This document shows, piece after piece, positions 30,566 through 41,159 of a stretch of 64,000 nucleotides of DNA. Position numbers and translations under genes: made by a program. The first letter of the stretch is position 1. The number at the start of each line of letters is the position of its first letter. The stretch is from Pieris napi (lineage: Eukaryota > Arthropoda > Insecta > Lepidoptera > Pieridae). The notes beneath the pieces are model-generated. The model ran no database searches and had not been told where the DNA came from. It saw only the letters and a list, made by a program, of their open reading frames with translations. The stretch spans positions 1,190,501 through 1,254,500 of the forward strand of contig NC_062244.1 of assembly GCF_905475465.1 (NCBI RefSeq). The letters are read 5' to 3'.

Positions 30566-30724
30566 GTTTATTATTTTCCGCCTGTTAATGATATAATTAT
30601 CCGTATGCACCGTATAATAATTCAGCGTCATTTATTCCTTGAAACATTCATCCACATTTACTAAAGATACACACTTTAAATGTCATATAGAAATGAATTT
30701 TTTTCATGGATCTCTAATAAAGTA

Positions 30725-30865
30725 CCGGCCTCTTCCAACTAGTTCTATCTCTCTCTATCTTGAGAATTTCGATCCCAATCTTCTCCACCAACTTCTTTAA
30801 GCTCGTCAGCCCACTATGCAAAAGTGCGACCTCTCTTTCTTTTCCCTGGTGGCCCTTAAACGTAC
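30725..30865 (-). pseudogene. LINE-S-like ORF2 C-terminal scrap
   Basis: The minus strand reads GPPGKRKRGRTFA, a stop, then WADELKEVGGEDWDRNSQDR. The GKRxRGR...WADE-x-K-x-x-G-x-DW...QDR series is again a non-LTR ORF2 end. The internal stop shows it is dead. Confidence 0.7.
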
Positions 30866-30929
30866 TTATATAGTAATCGAATAAAGCCTATTTTTATTTT
30901 ATTAACTTCTTTTTAGAAGACAAGTTCCA

Positions 30930-31073
30930 CCTTCAAGTAAAGAGCCTGGTACGCTTTTTGCTTAGAAGGCGACACACTTGCGAGCCTTCTGGCAATGTGT
31001 GTGTGTCCATGGATGTATGTATGTATCACTTGACATCAGGTTAGCCGGTGCCCATTTGCTGTTACTAAAAAAA
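30930..31073 (-). repeat. Rep-B 5' half, diverged
   Basis: GGTACGCTTTTTGCTTAGAA, CTTGCGAGCCTTCTGGCAAT and ACATCAGGTTAGCC in reversed order. A GTGTGTGT and ATGTATGT expansion has grown inside the CATGGGCGGC block. Confidence 0.75.
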
Positions 31074-32866
31074 AGTTTTGCTTCTACGAACGAAGATATC
31101 AATAAATCATCGACATATATATACATCACTACTGTTAATAGATGTAACACCAGAGTCATTGAATACGGTCGTAATCGTAATTATTTTTAATTAATAATCA
31201 ACACGCCATTAGAATGGTGCTGTAATAAGGATGCTCTGATGTCGATGTCCCTTCGGCTAAATACATTTTATTATTAGTCATTTCGTGTGTCTGTTTGACA
31301 CGTTTTAATACACATCCGGTCTGTTCATTTAGATTTGGGCGTCAATTGATGTTCAAGGCATAATTTGCTATTAACTGTTTGTAATGGCATAGTAAACAGA
31401 GCTGGTTATTTTTACGTAAATTGATATTTTATTAACATAATGAAAATCCAAGCATTTTAAGGCCCCTTTTGCCGCCGCATTACTATGACTATGTTGTATG
31501 AATTACCGTACCTATAGTTGTTAAAAGGCCGACATCACACCGGCTTTAACCAGCAGTTGTATTTAACTTGAGGTGAGCTATGAACCGCACATATTTGCAA
31601 CAGCGTCCTTACTCTGTCACTTGATTTAGTTCTCTCAAAATTCCAACAAAGTCTTAACATTGAAGTTGGGATCACAATCGTAAACCTGCGCAGGCGCATG
31701 ACCAACAGTTTAAATTTTGCCACATTCCAACGTCAACCAGTGCGCCGTGTATGAACCAAATAAATTAATATTAAAGCTTACAGTTCAACGCAGGCGTCTG
31801 TTAGTACCGAAACTTACTTAAAATCGACATGCGCCTGCGCAAATAAAACCCCCAAATCACGTGAAAACACTTATCACAACCTGCCGTGACGCATTCACAA
31901 CACCTTTGTATCAATAGGAAATCAGATCAAATTGATTTATGTCTGTAAATCTCACCAAGGGATTATAGGACTTAGGACATTTGGATAAAGTTTAAAATAC
32001 TGTGAGTATTTTGGAAGATATATGAACAATTATGTACACGGGATTTTGGAGTTTATTCAGTTGTAATAATATATACTTTCGCATGCAATACCTTCCGAAG
32101 ACCTACCACCTAAGAAGAATTGACCAGTTAGGATTGATTTATTTCTGATACGGCGTATTAAAGTTTAGTTTTTGTTTCTTTCAAATGTAAAATCCGTTAT
32201 TTATGGGTTCAAAATCGAGAGGTTTTTAAATTATGTCCGATAAAATGAGATTTATGGCGGCGTGTTTCCCCTATTTGTCTATTATAAGATGGGTTTTTAT
32301 ATCAAAAATCTGTGACTAATTTGACGTTATACAAAAATTTGATTTTGTTTTTGTGGGCATGATTTAGGGGCTATTAAATTAATTGCTTTATTGGGACTTA
32401 ATGTTCTGATCACCAGATTGTTTTAGTAATAATATTTTTATTAGACGTACATTCTTTAAGAATGTTTTTAAATGTAAATGCTTTTTGTAAGTGAAATCTA
32501 TTAACTGCTAGAACTTTAAATTATTGTAAGAATGCCCTGACACTTTTAAAACTGTTATTTTTTAAACTCTTTTGTTTTTTTTTTTAACTTTGTACTGTGG
32601 TTTAGGCCTTTAGGCATCAATGTTAAACAACTTAGTGGATGCACTTTCGGCACTTTAAAAAAATAATAAAAGGATTTTTTGAACACTATTCATTGATTAG
32701 ATAATTTTCACGAAACTCGAACTCAGGCATCATTAAGACCATCCATTATTACGCGGCTTATAATGCAATTGTAACTAAAAATTCCTAACTTTATCGTTAG
32801 AATGTCTAATGTCAAATATATGATCAGACTTCACGGGAATCGACTCAGGGACTCCAGAGTATATAA
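31074..32866. other. longest stretch with no recognised element
   Basis: About 1.8 kb with no copy of the local families and no supported frame. The 31500-31880 part is less AT-rich and contains GCGCAGGCGCATG-type words twice (near 31689 and on the other strand near 31830). If a host exon or regulatory sequence is hidden in the window, this is one place to look. Confidence 0.35.
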
Positions 32867-33242
32867 TCTTAATATATATAAATTACATGTCACGTTGTTT
32901 GTCCACTATGGACTCCTAAACTACCGAACCGATATCAATCAAATTTGCACACCGTATGCAGTTTGATCTAACTGAAAAGATAGGATAGCTTACATCTCAA
33001 TTTATACCCGCAATATAATTTTATTGCAAAATATTTATTTATTATTTGATAGTCACAATTCTAACAGATGGCGCTGTTCTGAAAGTACCAACGTTTCACA
33101 TAAGCTACAATTTAATGGCATAACCACCAAAAAGCATGGTGGTCCCCATGACTGGTGTTCTCCTACCGTTTTCCTTGAATAGTATGCTACTATGTAATAT
33201 AACAAAAACCTCAGCCACAGCAAGGCTTGGCCGGTCTGCTAG
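32867..33242 (+). mobile_element. non-autonomous Helitron, full ends
   Basis: It begins TCTTAATATATATAAATTAC after an A and ends GGCCGGTCTGCTAG before a T. ATGTCACGTTGTTTGTCCAC and ACTACCGAACCGATATCAAT are typical subterminal blocks of lepidopteran Helitrons. A short GCCA...TGGC stem can form about 8 nt before CTAG. No coding capacity. Confidence 0.85.
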
Positions 33243-33321
33243 TAATATATAGTCTAGAGAACTAAACCACGAAGGCAACAGTTCCACTCACAATATTGGT
33301 CTTGTGTGACACAAATACCAA

Positions 33322-33415
33322 ATTCAAGAGCATACTAATTCTTGAAAGAACACGTACTTGCGAGCCTTATGGCAATATGCAGTGTCCATGAGCGGCGGTA
33401 TAACATCAGATTACA
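33322..33415 (-). repeat. Rep-B piece
   Basis: AGCATACTAATTCTTGAAAG, CTTGCGAGCCTTATGGCAAT and GTGTCCATGAGCGGCGGTAT in reversed order. It is truncated where SINE-J begins. Confidence 0.8.
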
Positions 33416-33653
33416 ACTCACACCACCAATTGAAATAGTCCCATGCTAAGCTGGTGAAACTTGTGTTATGGGTACTAGGCAACGGATATACATACATATT
33501 ATAGACAGATAGACATATAAATACATATTTAAACACCCAAGACCTAAGCACAACACTAAATGCTCATCACATCGATATACGTCTCAGCCGGGGATCGAAC
33601 CCGGGACCCATGGATTCGCAGTCAGGGGTACTAACCACTAGACTATTAGCCTC
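33416..33653 (-). repeat. SINE-J: second tRNA-headed SINE
   Basis: On the minus strand the head is TAGTCTAGTGGTTAGTACCC, then GGTCCCGGGTTCGATCCCCG, an almost intact tRNA-like A and B box pair. The body has the AAATATGTATTTATATGTCT segment and ends near ACACAAGTTTCACCAGCTTA. The head could be mistaken for a tRNA gene, but its 5' acceptor strand has no partner. It is a different SINE family from A. Confidence 0.8.
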
Positions 33654-33704
33654 TTTTTACATAAAAAAAAACTCACGAAAATACTAAATATATACTTTAA
33701 TTTT

Positions 33705-33960
33705 CAATTATTAATTTCCAACACAGAAATACTGTTTACAATATTCTTGACCTACATAGTAATTATAATTAAAAATTGATAAATGTGAAATTTAAACAAA
33801 TTTAAAAATTTTGCTCGTTGCTGCAGTGTTCTTTTAATGGAGCATTTCATCACTGTCTTGCGATACTTATTCGTTGAGGAAAGCACTAGCTCTGGGTTCA
33901 CCGGTTCTTGCCTGGCACTTGAACCCCAGGGCCCAATAGTCCCAATCCAAAAGAAAGAAA
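33705..33960 (-). repeat. LINE-D 3' end
   Basis: ACTGTTTACAATATTCTTGA, GGAGCATTTCATCACTGTCT, AAAGCACTAGCTCTGGGTTC and CCCAATAGTCCCAATCCAAA. It has an internal deletion in the region of the GTACTATCTACC block. Confidence 0.85.
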
Positions 33961-35019
33961 CACAAAATAGCTACCTAATGTCAAATCGACCAAACCATAA
34001 AACAAAGTTTGACAGTCGCCCACATAAAAACAAATCGGGCGACTGATCTAGCAACAAATCAAGCAACAATGCCCGATCAAAGTGCATATTAATCAGAAGG
34101 ATGTACGATCGATTCAATTATTAAATACGTTCTTTACAATGGCTCAATGGATGTCGTGGTATTTGTTATTTCGACTTTTACTTATCCCGAGCTCAGGGCT
34201 GTTAGGTGTGGAAGCAATTCTTCAAAACTTAAAATATAATACTAAAAAATAATAGTCGCTCGTGGAGGCTTCGTTTTAAGGCTCTATTTTTTGTGCTATT
34301 CGTTTACAAAGCCTTTAAATTAAGGAAATCACATTTAATATAACTTTCAAGGAATTAAAACGCATTGACAACGTTATAATTATTTTCTAACTAAGAAAAA
34401 TCGTTTTTATCGCTTTTGAATCGCGAAAAACCAAGCTAAGTAATATATGTAATATATTACTCCAGTTTGGTTTAAATATATGTGTATATAGAGTTAGTCT
34501 GTGCCCATATCTGCATATATCAAACCGGGTTGTTGAGCGTCTAAACATATTTTTAGGTAAAAATTGTTCCAGCTTTATTAAAAGCGTCACACTTGGCCCA
34601 TGCGTTAGGATCTACTATTCCACACATAGACACATTTGTGTATGTGTGTAGAATCGTACCCACACGTACGTTAAACTAAGAACTCTAACTTTGCGTGGTA
34701 TAAAAATGCATAAATTAAATTATCGAAAAAAGTGAGCCTCCATACAATTTATCCGCTAGTAGCTCTTGGGAGGGCCGATCTAGCGTTGATGTTGGCTACT
34801 GTGGGTGTACTGTACCCGGTCCCTTACAATACAGCCTCGATCGTTCACCTTTACATTTGGCCTTAAAGGACCTTATGGTCAGAAACTGTTTAATTTATCG
34901 ATTATAAATCCTTTTTAAGTAAATGACTCAATACGAATTATAGACACGACGAATTATCATTTTTTATGTCAGTTTATTTGTATCATGTGTAATTTTTTTT
35001 CATTGGTTATGCATTCTTG
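33961..35019. other. no gene recognised
   Basis: About 1 kb without a local repeat copy. The 34735-34870 part is less AT-rich. No supported frame. Confidence 0.35.
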
Positions 35020-35220
35020 TTCACCTGCCTTGCGATTCTGTAACTCACTTTCAAACTCTCACAGCGGTTCTCGCAGCGGCGGTCGCGCTAAAATCAGTCG
35101 TGAAGCAGTCATTTTACGATTTGGCATTATGATGAACAATAAACTATAAGCTCCCTCCTTATCCCGCTGCGAAAACCGCTGTGAGAGTTCGTAAAGTGAG
35201 TTACAGAATCGCAAGGCTGT
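35020..35220. mobile_element. foldback-E MITE, copy 2
   Basis: CCTTGCGATTCTGTAACTCA at 35029 is mirrored by TGAGTTACAGAATCGCAAGG ending near 35217. The left edge retains GTTCACC, the mirror of the GGTGACC beside the right edge of copies 1 and 3. This suggests that the true terminus lies a few bases outside CAGCC. Confidence 0.85.
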
Positions 35221-35301
35221 TAGCATAGAATTGTGTTTTTTTATAAAATAATTTTGGTACGTTCTTGTACATTTTTACACTTAATGTCCCCCTAACCCCC
35301 T

Positions 35302-35485
35302 TAACCCCTAGATGGGGCAGAGCACGTCCTCAATGAGTCTCCATCGCGTTCGGTCTTCAGCCTCGTATTTTACCACACCCCAAGTAGTACCGGCTCTCTT
35401 TGCCTCATCTGCAACTGTACGGCGCCAGGTTTGCCTGGGCCGGGTTCCAATCAAGCACCTGCTTGGGAATATGATTGGAATCCCT
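35302..35485 (-). pseudogene. LINE-Q: best-preserved ORF2 C-terminus
   Basis: The minus strand reads RRTVADEAKRAGTTWGVVKY and then EAEDRTRWRLIEDVLCPI before a stop. Here the stretch between AKRA and DRTRW is complete, unlike the copies at 23515 and 47625. WNPAQANL upstream corresponds to the WNP-x-GKRxRGRP-type segment with a deletion. It is the end of a non-LTR reverse transcriptase, 5'-truncated. Confidence 0.8.
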
Positions 35486-35496
35486 TCGGAGGATGG

Positions 35497-35545
35497 ATGG
35501 ATAGGTCATGGATGGATAGGTCATCCATCCATTTATCCATTTATA
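35497..35545. repeat. GGAT-rich tandem and inverted repeat
   Basis: GGATGGATAGGTCAT occurs twice in direct order and is followed by CCATCCATTTATCCATTTAT. It probably expanded inside the LINE-Q copy, where the normal sequence reads toward TATCCATTTCCACTTG. Confidence 0.85.
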
Positions 35546-35626
35546 GGCTGTTTATTAATATATAATTAATTATCCTGAAAGTCTTGTTCGATAATTATAG
35601 TATGTCAATAGCAAATCTATTTTACA

Positions 35627-35782
35627 AGGAAACCAATTTGACTTAGGGTCCTTCAAGAAAACAATTCTTAAAAGACCGGCAGCGCGCTTGCGAGCCTTCT
35701 GGTAGTTCGAGTGTCCATGGGCGGCGGTATCACTCAACATCAGGTAAGCCTCCTGCCCGTCTGTCTCCTGTAATATAAAAAA
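35627..35782 (-). repeat. Rep-B
   Basis: AACCAATTTGACTTAGGGTC, AAGACCGGCAGCGCGCTTGC and GTCCATGGGCGGCGGTATCA in reversed order, ending CCTGTAATATAAAAAAA. A short stretch at the AAGAGCGTACC block is deleted. Confidence 0.92.
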
Positions 35783-36096
35783 ATGTTTAATCAAACGTCA
35801 TATATTGTTAATTATACGTTTAACCGTTAAAAACGGTATAAAACACTAATTAAACACAATTTGACACCGTCCATATTGTGGATCGCATTAATTACCAAGC
35901 AAAGCACATGTACTACATTTAACATATTATATCTCAAGATCAGGCGTTTTGAAATTCGTCGGCTACCAATAATTTTTATTTTATACAACTAGTTACTTGC
36001 CCCGACTGACCTGAGCATATTATAATAATAGCCAGTTTCTTTCGTATACGAAAGTAGAATATACAGCTTAGATTGGTTATATCATTATTTTTCTTG
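35783..36096. other. AT-rich, nothing recognised
   Basis: No recurring element, RNA or coding segment was recognised. Confidence 0.4.
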
Positions 36097-36365
36097 TTAT
36101 CCTAATACCCTAGCTTCCGTATCATTGATCGGAACCCCTTCACGGGAAAAGGCCTCCTCTAGTTTTTTCCAAATATCTCTATCCATGCCTTTCTCTTCTC
36201 CTTTCCTATTAACGCTTCTATATCTTCTATCTACCGTTTTTAAGGGCACCCTCTTCTCCTTCTTCCCCTTGGTCCTTTCCATGTAGCTGCCCTTAAAGTC
36301 CACCTTTCATCTGTGCATCTTGCTATATGCCTTGCCCGTCTGCTAACGTCTTTGATAATGGGATC
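36097..36365 (-). pseudogene. LINE-S relative: ORF2 C-terminus
   Basis: In one frame the minus strand reads DPIIKDVSRRARHIARCTDE, then RWTLRAATWKGPRGRRRRG. In a second frame it reads GMDRDIWKKLEEAFSREGVP, ending at a stop at 36097. H-I-A-R...W...GRRRRG...W-K-x-LEEAF-x-x-x-GVP is the same C-terminal series as at 11212, with greater divergence. At least one frameshift and stops lie between. Confidence 0.75.
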
Positions 36366-36535
36366 TGTGCAACAGGCTGGTTACCACTTGGTAACCTAGG
36401 TCTCCGCCGTCGCACATATCCCATAGGTTCCAACAAACCCAGTTCTTGGAGCACACTTGGGTTGCACACTACCCCCTTTCAGTACATAGTAGGCCAACTA
36501 AGTCCCGTCTGGTTACCAATTTATATATTGTAACC

Positions 36536-36560
36536 ACCCCCCCACACACACACACACAGC
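36536..36560. repeat. CA microsatellite with C run
   Basis: A C run followed by (CA)n. Short simple repeat. Confidence 0.9.
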
Positions 36561-36696
36561 TTTTGAGATATTAAAAAAGGCTTAAGGTGAGTATGGAAAA
36601 TTCTTTGCTGCTTTCAAAGTGTTGCATTGTTGGCCTTCGTGTGCTTCCAAACCTTGGTCGTGTGTTCTTCATACTTCTGGACATCTGTCAACATTC

Positions 36697-36870
36697 TATT
36701 TGCGCATTTAACATTCGTACGATGAAGGAAACATCGTGAGGAAACCGGCCTTAGACCCAAAAATCAGCATGATTCTCGCACTGAAAGTTGACGCTATTAA
36801 AAAAAATAATGATCACGAAAAAGCTACAGAAATTTGAGGCCCAGTCTTAAAAGGTTGCAGCGCTATTTGT
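36697..36870 (+). repeat. SINE-A 3' body, rearranged
   Basis: TTGCGCATTTAACATTCGTA, GGAAACATCGTGAGGAAACC and AAGGTTGCAGCGCTATTTG are in order. Between them TCTCGCACTGAAAGTTGACG replaces the expected GTGTCAGGCACAGG region. Confidence 0.8.
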
Positions 36871-36984
36871 TTTTTATTTTTTTTAATTAATGCTTTTCAA
36901 AATATGAAGTTCCCATGAAATTTATATGTATCATAAGCTTTTCTTTCTGTTTACTATAAGGTGTTGCGTCTTTTATACTCTGTC

Positions 36985-37025
36985 CTATAATCCCTAGATG
37001 GGGCCGAGGGCGTCTACAGACCACA
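36985..37025 (-). repeat. LINE-Q 3' fragment
   Basis: ATAATCCCTAGATGGGGCCG and AGGGCGTCTACAG match the last codons and stop region of LINE-Q on the minus strand. Only about 40 bp remain. Confidence 0.65.
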
Positions 37026-38288
37026 GTGAGTGAGGTTTAAGGTTCTGCATCTGTACTCTGTAACGACAGCGACAGCGATTAATTGCCCGAAGTTTTTGTA
37101 TGCAAGTTCGATATTCGCGGAAAAAAAACCTATTATTGTGATCAGGGTCTCTACCCGTAACGCTATGGCCGCTACGGAGTAAGGACCTGCACTTACGTTT
37201 CTATATATAGGGTTGAGAAACACACAGACGGATTAAACATTTTATTAACATCGATTAAAATCAGATCGGAATTTCTCACTTGAAACAGCTGATACTATCT
37301 TAAAATTCATTTTAAAAAGCTTGTTTTCCCCGTAATTGGGTGCCGTATCGTTTGTAGTGATAATGTCGAAATGCAATCTAAGTGATATGGGTTTGTATTG
37401 ATTTTTCGAAAAATGATAAGCAATATCGAAAATTTCGTATGCTATATTTTTATCCCATAAAGCACTTTTATTGGGATAAAAATACAGAAATTTTGTACTT
37501 ATGATAGCAGTTCTCATCCATTCTAATCAGTCAGGAAAATATAATTGAACATGATACTAACAAAAACGATTATTTAAAATAATTTTTGAGTAAATATTGT
37601 TATTAATTTTCAGCAAATTTAAAACGAAATAGAGACAAAAATTTGTATATTTATATTTATTTATTATTTGTATATTATTAACCAAATGGTTTAATTTTTA
37701 TAATGTAATGTTTGCAGGCATTCCGCTATTAGTGGACGTGCCAAATAAATAGTAAAAAAATATGTAAGACCTCTATGCCTTAAGGTAAGACTCACAGTCC
37801 CTAACAACCGTTAATTCAACATACGAATCTAATTGTTCAATCGAATTCTGTGTTTCACCTAGACGAAATTACCTATATTCTGGGGTATTAAGTTTCAGTC
37901 AATTTATCGATTATATCTAGAAATAGTGCCCTCCATAATATCGACATTGGCATTCAGAATACAACACTATGTTAATGCAATCGATTTTTCATACAACTGC
38001 ATCGTGAGTATACTAAGATTAATAGCCAATAGGACGTGTGTTCTGGACGTACAAACAAACAAACGAACGGTCAGAGTGGCGTGCGACACGAGGGCCCAAT
38101 ATGCAGGCAATAACTTTAACATTTGCAACACCTACGTAGGAATGTAGAGAAAGTGTTATTCTTGATTATTAAAGCGATTTGAAAACGTCCGTTTACCCGA
38201 ATTTTTTACTCAGACATTGAAAGTCTGCTTATAAATTATAATATACCTCAACGAGGAAAGAAAACTTCGTTAAGTTTTTTATTGGAAC
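37026..38288. other. AT-rich, no gene recognised
   Basis: About 1.25 kb. Frames of 68-90 codons occur on both strands without any domain. No recurring element was recognised. Confidence 0.35.
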
Positions 38289-38428
38289 CACAAAAGAGCG
38301 TACCAATTCTTGAAAGGCCGGCAACGCACTGGCGAGCCTTCTCTCAATGCAAGTGTCCATGAGCGGCGGTATCACTTAACATCAGATGAGCATCCTGCCC
38401 GTTTGCCTCCTATTACATAAAAAAAATA
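38289..38428 (-). repeat. Rep-B 5' half
   Basis: AAGAGCGTACCAATTCTTGA, AAGGCCGGCAACGCACTGGC and ACATCAGATGAGCATCCTGC in reversed order, ending CTCCTATTACATAAAAAAA. Confidence 0.93.
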
Positions 38429-38540
38429 CAAGCACATGTTAGAAAAATTTATTTAATAGCAATTTGTAACGGAAGTGAATGACAAACTTCAGACAAAATT
38501 CTAAATACATATCTTTTTATATCCAATAATCTGAAATAAA

Positions 38541-38755
38541 AAAATCAGTGGCGCTACAACCTTTTTAGGTCTAGGCCTCAGATTTCTGTATCTCTTTCAT
38601 GATCCTTAGGCAAGTAGATCAGTCTTTTGTGACACACGCCGTCGACTTTTTGAGTCTAAGGCAAGCCGGTTTCCTCACGATTTTTCTTCACCGCGAATGT
38701 TAAATGCGCACGTTCACAGTCCATTGATGTACAGCCGGGGATTGCAGCTGTAACA
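38541..38755 (-). repeat. SINE-A, head truncated
   Basis: AATCAGTGGCGCTACAACCT to GTACAGCCGGGGATTGCAGC. The tRNA-like head is cut just after the B-box region, about 18 bp before the Harbinger-like element starts. Confidence 0.92.
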
Positions 38756-39066
38756 TTTAAGAACGTCTCTTAAGGCCGATTTACATTATCTTAGTGGTTA
38801 GGAGAGTGCTTTAGGATAGTACTTTAGTTGAAACATGTAAACGCTTCTTGCTTTAGTAAACGCTACTTGCTTTAGTACGGTTCTACTTGACTTTCAAGTT
38901 GAATCAAAATAGAATCGCTTTTTATTTTTGTTTCAAATGATACCTCTCCCGCGCCCGCGCACCCCCCGAGATCTTCCCTCGTTGTGTGTAAACACGTAAT
39001 TTAGTCAAATCTTTAGGAGAGTGCATAAGTGCCGTGAAACGCGTGCGTGTTTTTTGATTTTTAAAG

Positions 39067-39198
39067 ATGGCTAAATGGTCGGAAGATACAACTATCAAAT
39101 TTGTGTCTGAATATGTTATTCACGAATGTTTGTGGAACGTTAAAAACAATTTATACAAAAACAAACAGGCTAGGCATTCGGCATACACTGCCTTATAA
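39067..39198 (+). pseudogene. MADF-domain protein N-terminus (Harbinger accessory ORF remnant)
   Basis: The 43-residue frame starts MAKWSEDTTIKF. Then come FVSEY (residues 12-16), HECLWN (19-24), LYKNK (29-33) and RHSAY (36-40), followed by a TAA. The F-V-x-x-Y...E-C-L-W-N...Y-K-N-K-x-x-R-x-x-A-Y spacing is that of the MADF (Myb/SANT-like) domain, whose proteins bind DNA. Harbinger elements encode a Myb/SANT-like partner of the transposase, which fits the TIR element around it. Codons after the stop (GAA GCT ATT) still look domain-like, so the end is probably a nonsense change or the deletion joint. Too short to fold as a full domain of about 85 residues. Confidence 0.75.
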
Positions 39199-39207
39199 GA
39201 AGCTATT

Positions 39208-39270
39208 TTATTTATTATTCATAATTAGTTTATTTATTTCGAATAAAATCTCGTCTTCTATTTGTGCCAT
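39208..39270 (-). pseudogene. possible opposing ORF start in Harbinger element 1
   Basis: A 20-codon frame on the minus strand begins MAQIEDEILFEIN and stops at TAA. It points toward the MADF remnant. In two-gene Harbingers an internal deletion could leave the two N-termini facing each other. This is inference: the peptide is too short for homology and could be chance. Confidence 0.3.
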
Positions 39271-39465
39271 AACTACAGTTAGTATTTTGCGAAGAAAAGA
39301 GCGTATTTGCCGACGTCGTTGCGCGTTAATTGTGGCGCTGTAATGATACTCTACTGGAAGAAATGTAAACGTTCACTCGCAACGCATTAAAGCTCTAAAG
39401 AACTTGCCTTTCAACTTGTACTAAAATACTCTCTTAAACACTAAGATAATGTAAATCGGCCTTTA

Positions 39466-39869
39466 GCATGTATAGCTAGAACCTCAAAGCAGCGGTTCTG
39501 TCTCCAGAATACAGCCTTAAAATCACAATCGTCTTGAAGGATTAGCTTGGTCGCACTCACTAAATCAAATAGTCGATAAAAGGTAAATGCTGTCCGATTG
39601 TGTGGCGTGAACTTTTGCATGTAGATTTATGTACTCCTGATAAATTAAGTGACGGGGTACAGTGAGTTATGGCTCGCCTTTTGTGTTTACATTGAGCGGG
39701 ACAGTGTTCGATGCCCACGTGTTTCCTTTATATTTTGGTTCTGGCATATGATACATTTATTCTCAAACTGACTTGTTCCTTGGCCAGATTTTAGATGTTT
39801 TTAAAAATTTGGTCACATGACTTATGCCATCAGGGCTGTGGTCATATGAGTTACTCGTGATACAAAATA
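39466..39869. other. no gene recognised
   Basis: No recurring element, RNA or coding segment was recognised. Confidence 0.35.
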
Positions 39870-40047
39870 GTCAAAGTCAAAGTCAAATTAACTTCATTCA
39901 TATAGGTAAACAAGTACACTTAAGAACGTCATAAGAGAAGTTAAATTAATTGTAAATTTACATTTACTACCAGTTCGCAAGTCAAGGGCGTAGAGCGGGC
40001 AAGAAGAACTGGCAAGAAACTTTCCACCACTCTTTTTAATCGCACCA
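39870..40047 (-). repeat. Rep-C with clear GTCAAA tail
   Basis: The plus strand opens GTCAAAGTCAAAGTCAAATT and then TCATTCATATAGGTAAACAA. This is the sharpest example of the repetitive tail. It ends CCACTCTTTTTAATCGCACC. Confidence 0.92.
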
Positions 40048-40061
40048 ACAATACTTGGCAA

Positions 40062-40350
40062 TACAACCCTTGTTTTGGCCTCAGATATTGTAACGTAAAA
40101 ATCAAGAAGCAGTACGACATTTTAGGCCATGGGCTCAGAGTTCTGTATCTGTTTCGTAATATTTTTTTTATAACAAGCAAGTAGGTGATCAGCCTTCTAT
40201 CCCTGACATACTCCGTATTTTTGGGTCTAAAGAAACTTTTTAGGTTTTCAACGTTTTCTTTCGCGAGCGAGTTTGCGAACATAGAAAGAAAAGTCCATTG
40301 GTGCACAGCAGAGGTTCGAACCTACGACCAAAAATTGAAAGTCACACGTT
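40062..40350 (-). repeat. SINE-A, diverged
   Basis: TGTTTTGGCCTCAGATATTG, then a second TTTTAGGCCATGGGCTCAGA (a local duplication of the tail block), GTCCATTGGTGCACAGCAGA and GGTTCGAACC. The 121-codon minus-strand frame over 39941-40306 is a product of this repeat and Rep-C. Confidence 0.8.
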
Positions 40351-41159
40351 CATTTGTATATATTTCTGAATATACTATTTATATAATTTACATACAAACA
40401 TAAATTAATATAACAAAAACAACAACTAACCTTAAAATATATTATTATTATATTTAAACTCTGCATAAATTTAGAACCAATTTTTTATATTAATTTAATA
40501 AACAGGTATTCGTGAATTACTAAGAAATTTTAGCTATAAAAGTAAATCAAATACGTCTATCGACTTCAGAGTGAGCGATTGTAGCATCATCTTTTATAAA
40601 TTGCTCGGCTCGATTTAATGGCCCTCCGATTACTGATAAGGAGGATGTATGACCCAGATGGTATATAATCGAGTTTATTCCTAATTTAACTAAAAATAAG
40701 GAATTAATAAATTCCTGTGAGAAATAATGCAAATCCTTTCAGTTATTTATTATCAATACTTTCATTGTTCGGTCTTGTATCAGCAAAATATTATATCCCG
40801 TGTAGGCAAATTTGGATGTTTTTGTTTTTTTCTGAAATCGTTTAAAAAGCTCTGATTTTGTTGACCCAAGAGTCGTTATATGTTGTTCAAACCATATTTT
40901 TAGTTATTTATTCATTAGTAGCACACTAGTTTATACGTATTTCTTACTATATGTATTTGGATCTTATAATGCAATCATTATCGTTATACTAATTATTATA
41001 ACAGAAGGACCAACACAAAAAAAGAACAATAAAAACAATAACTAACCTTAAAATATAATAACTAAAATATATAATTATTAATAGGCGATCTTACAGCTAA
41101 CATTCATATTATAAAACAAAACACTTAGACAATATACAAAGCCAAAACAGATTATATTG
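40351..41159. other. AT-rich, nothing recognised
   Basis: AACCTTAAAATATA occurs twice (near 40430 and 41044). A 61-codon minus-strand frame has no domain. Confidence 0.35.

Larger units (their letters stand above)
38773..39462 (+). mobile_element. PIF/Harbinger-like non-autonomous element 1
   Basis: Terminal inverted repeats begin AGGCCGATTTACATTATCTT and match for 24 bp exactly, then imperfectly to about 41 bp. TTA lies directly outside both ends (38770-38772 and 39463-39465). A 3-bp TWA duplication with such ends is the PIF/Harbinger signature. Inside are a MADF-domain remnant (plus, 39067) and a short opposing start (minus, 39270). ATGTAAACG recurs inverted near both ends. No DDE transposase frame is present. 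Confidence 0.85.

Noticed and set aside
39941..40306. 121-codon minus-strand frame
   Set aside because: It lies entirely over Rep-C and a diverged SINE-A copy.
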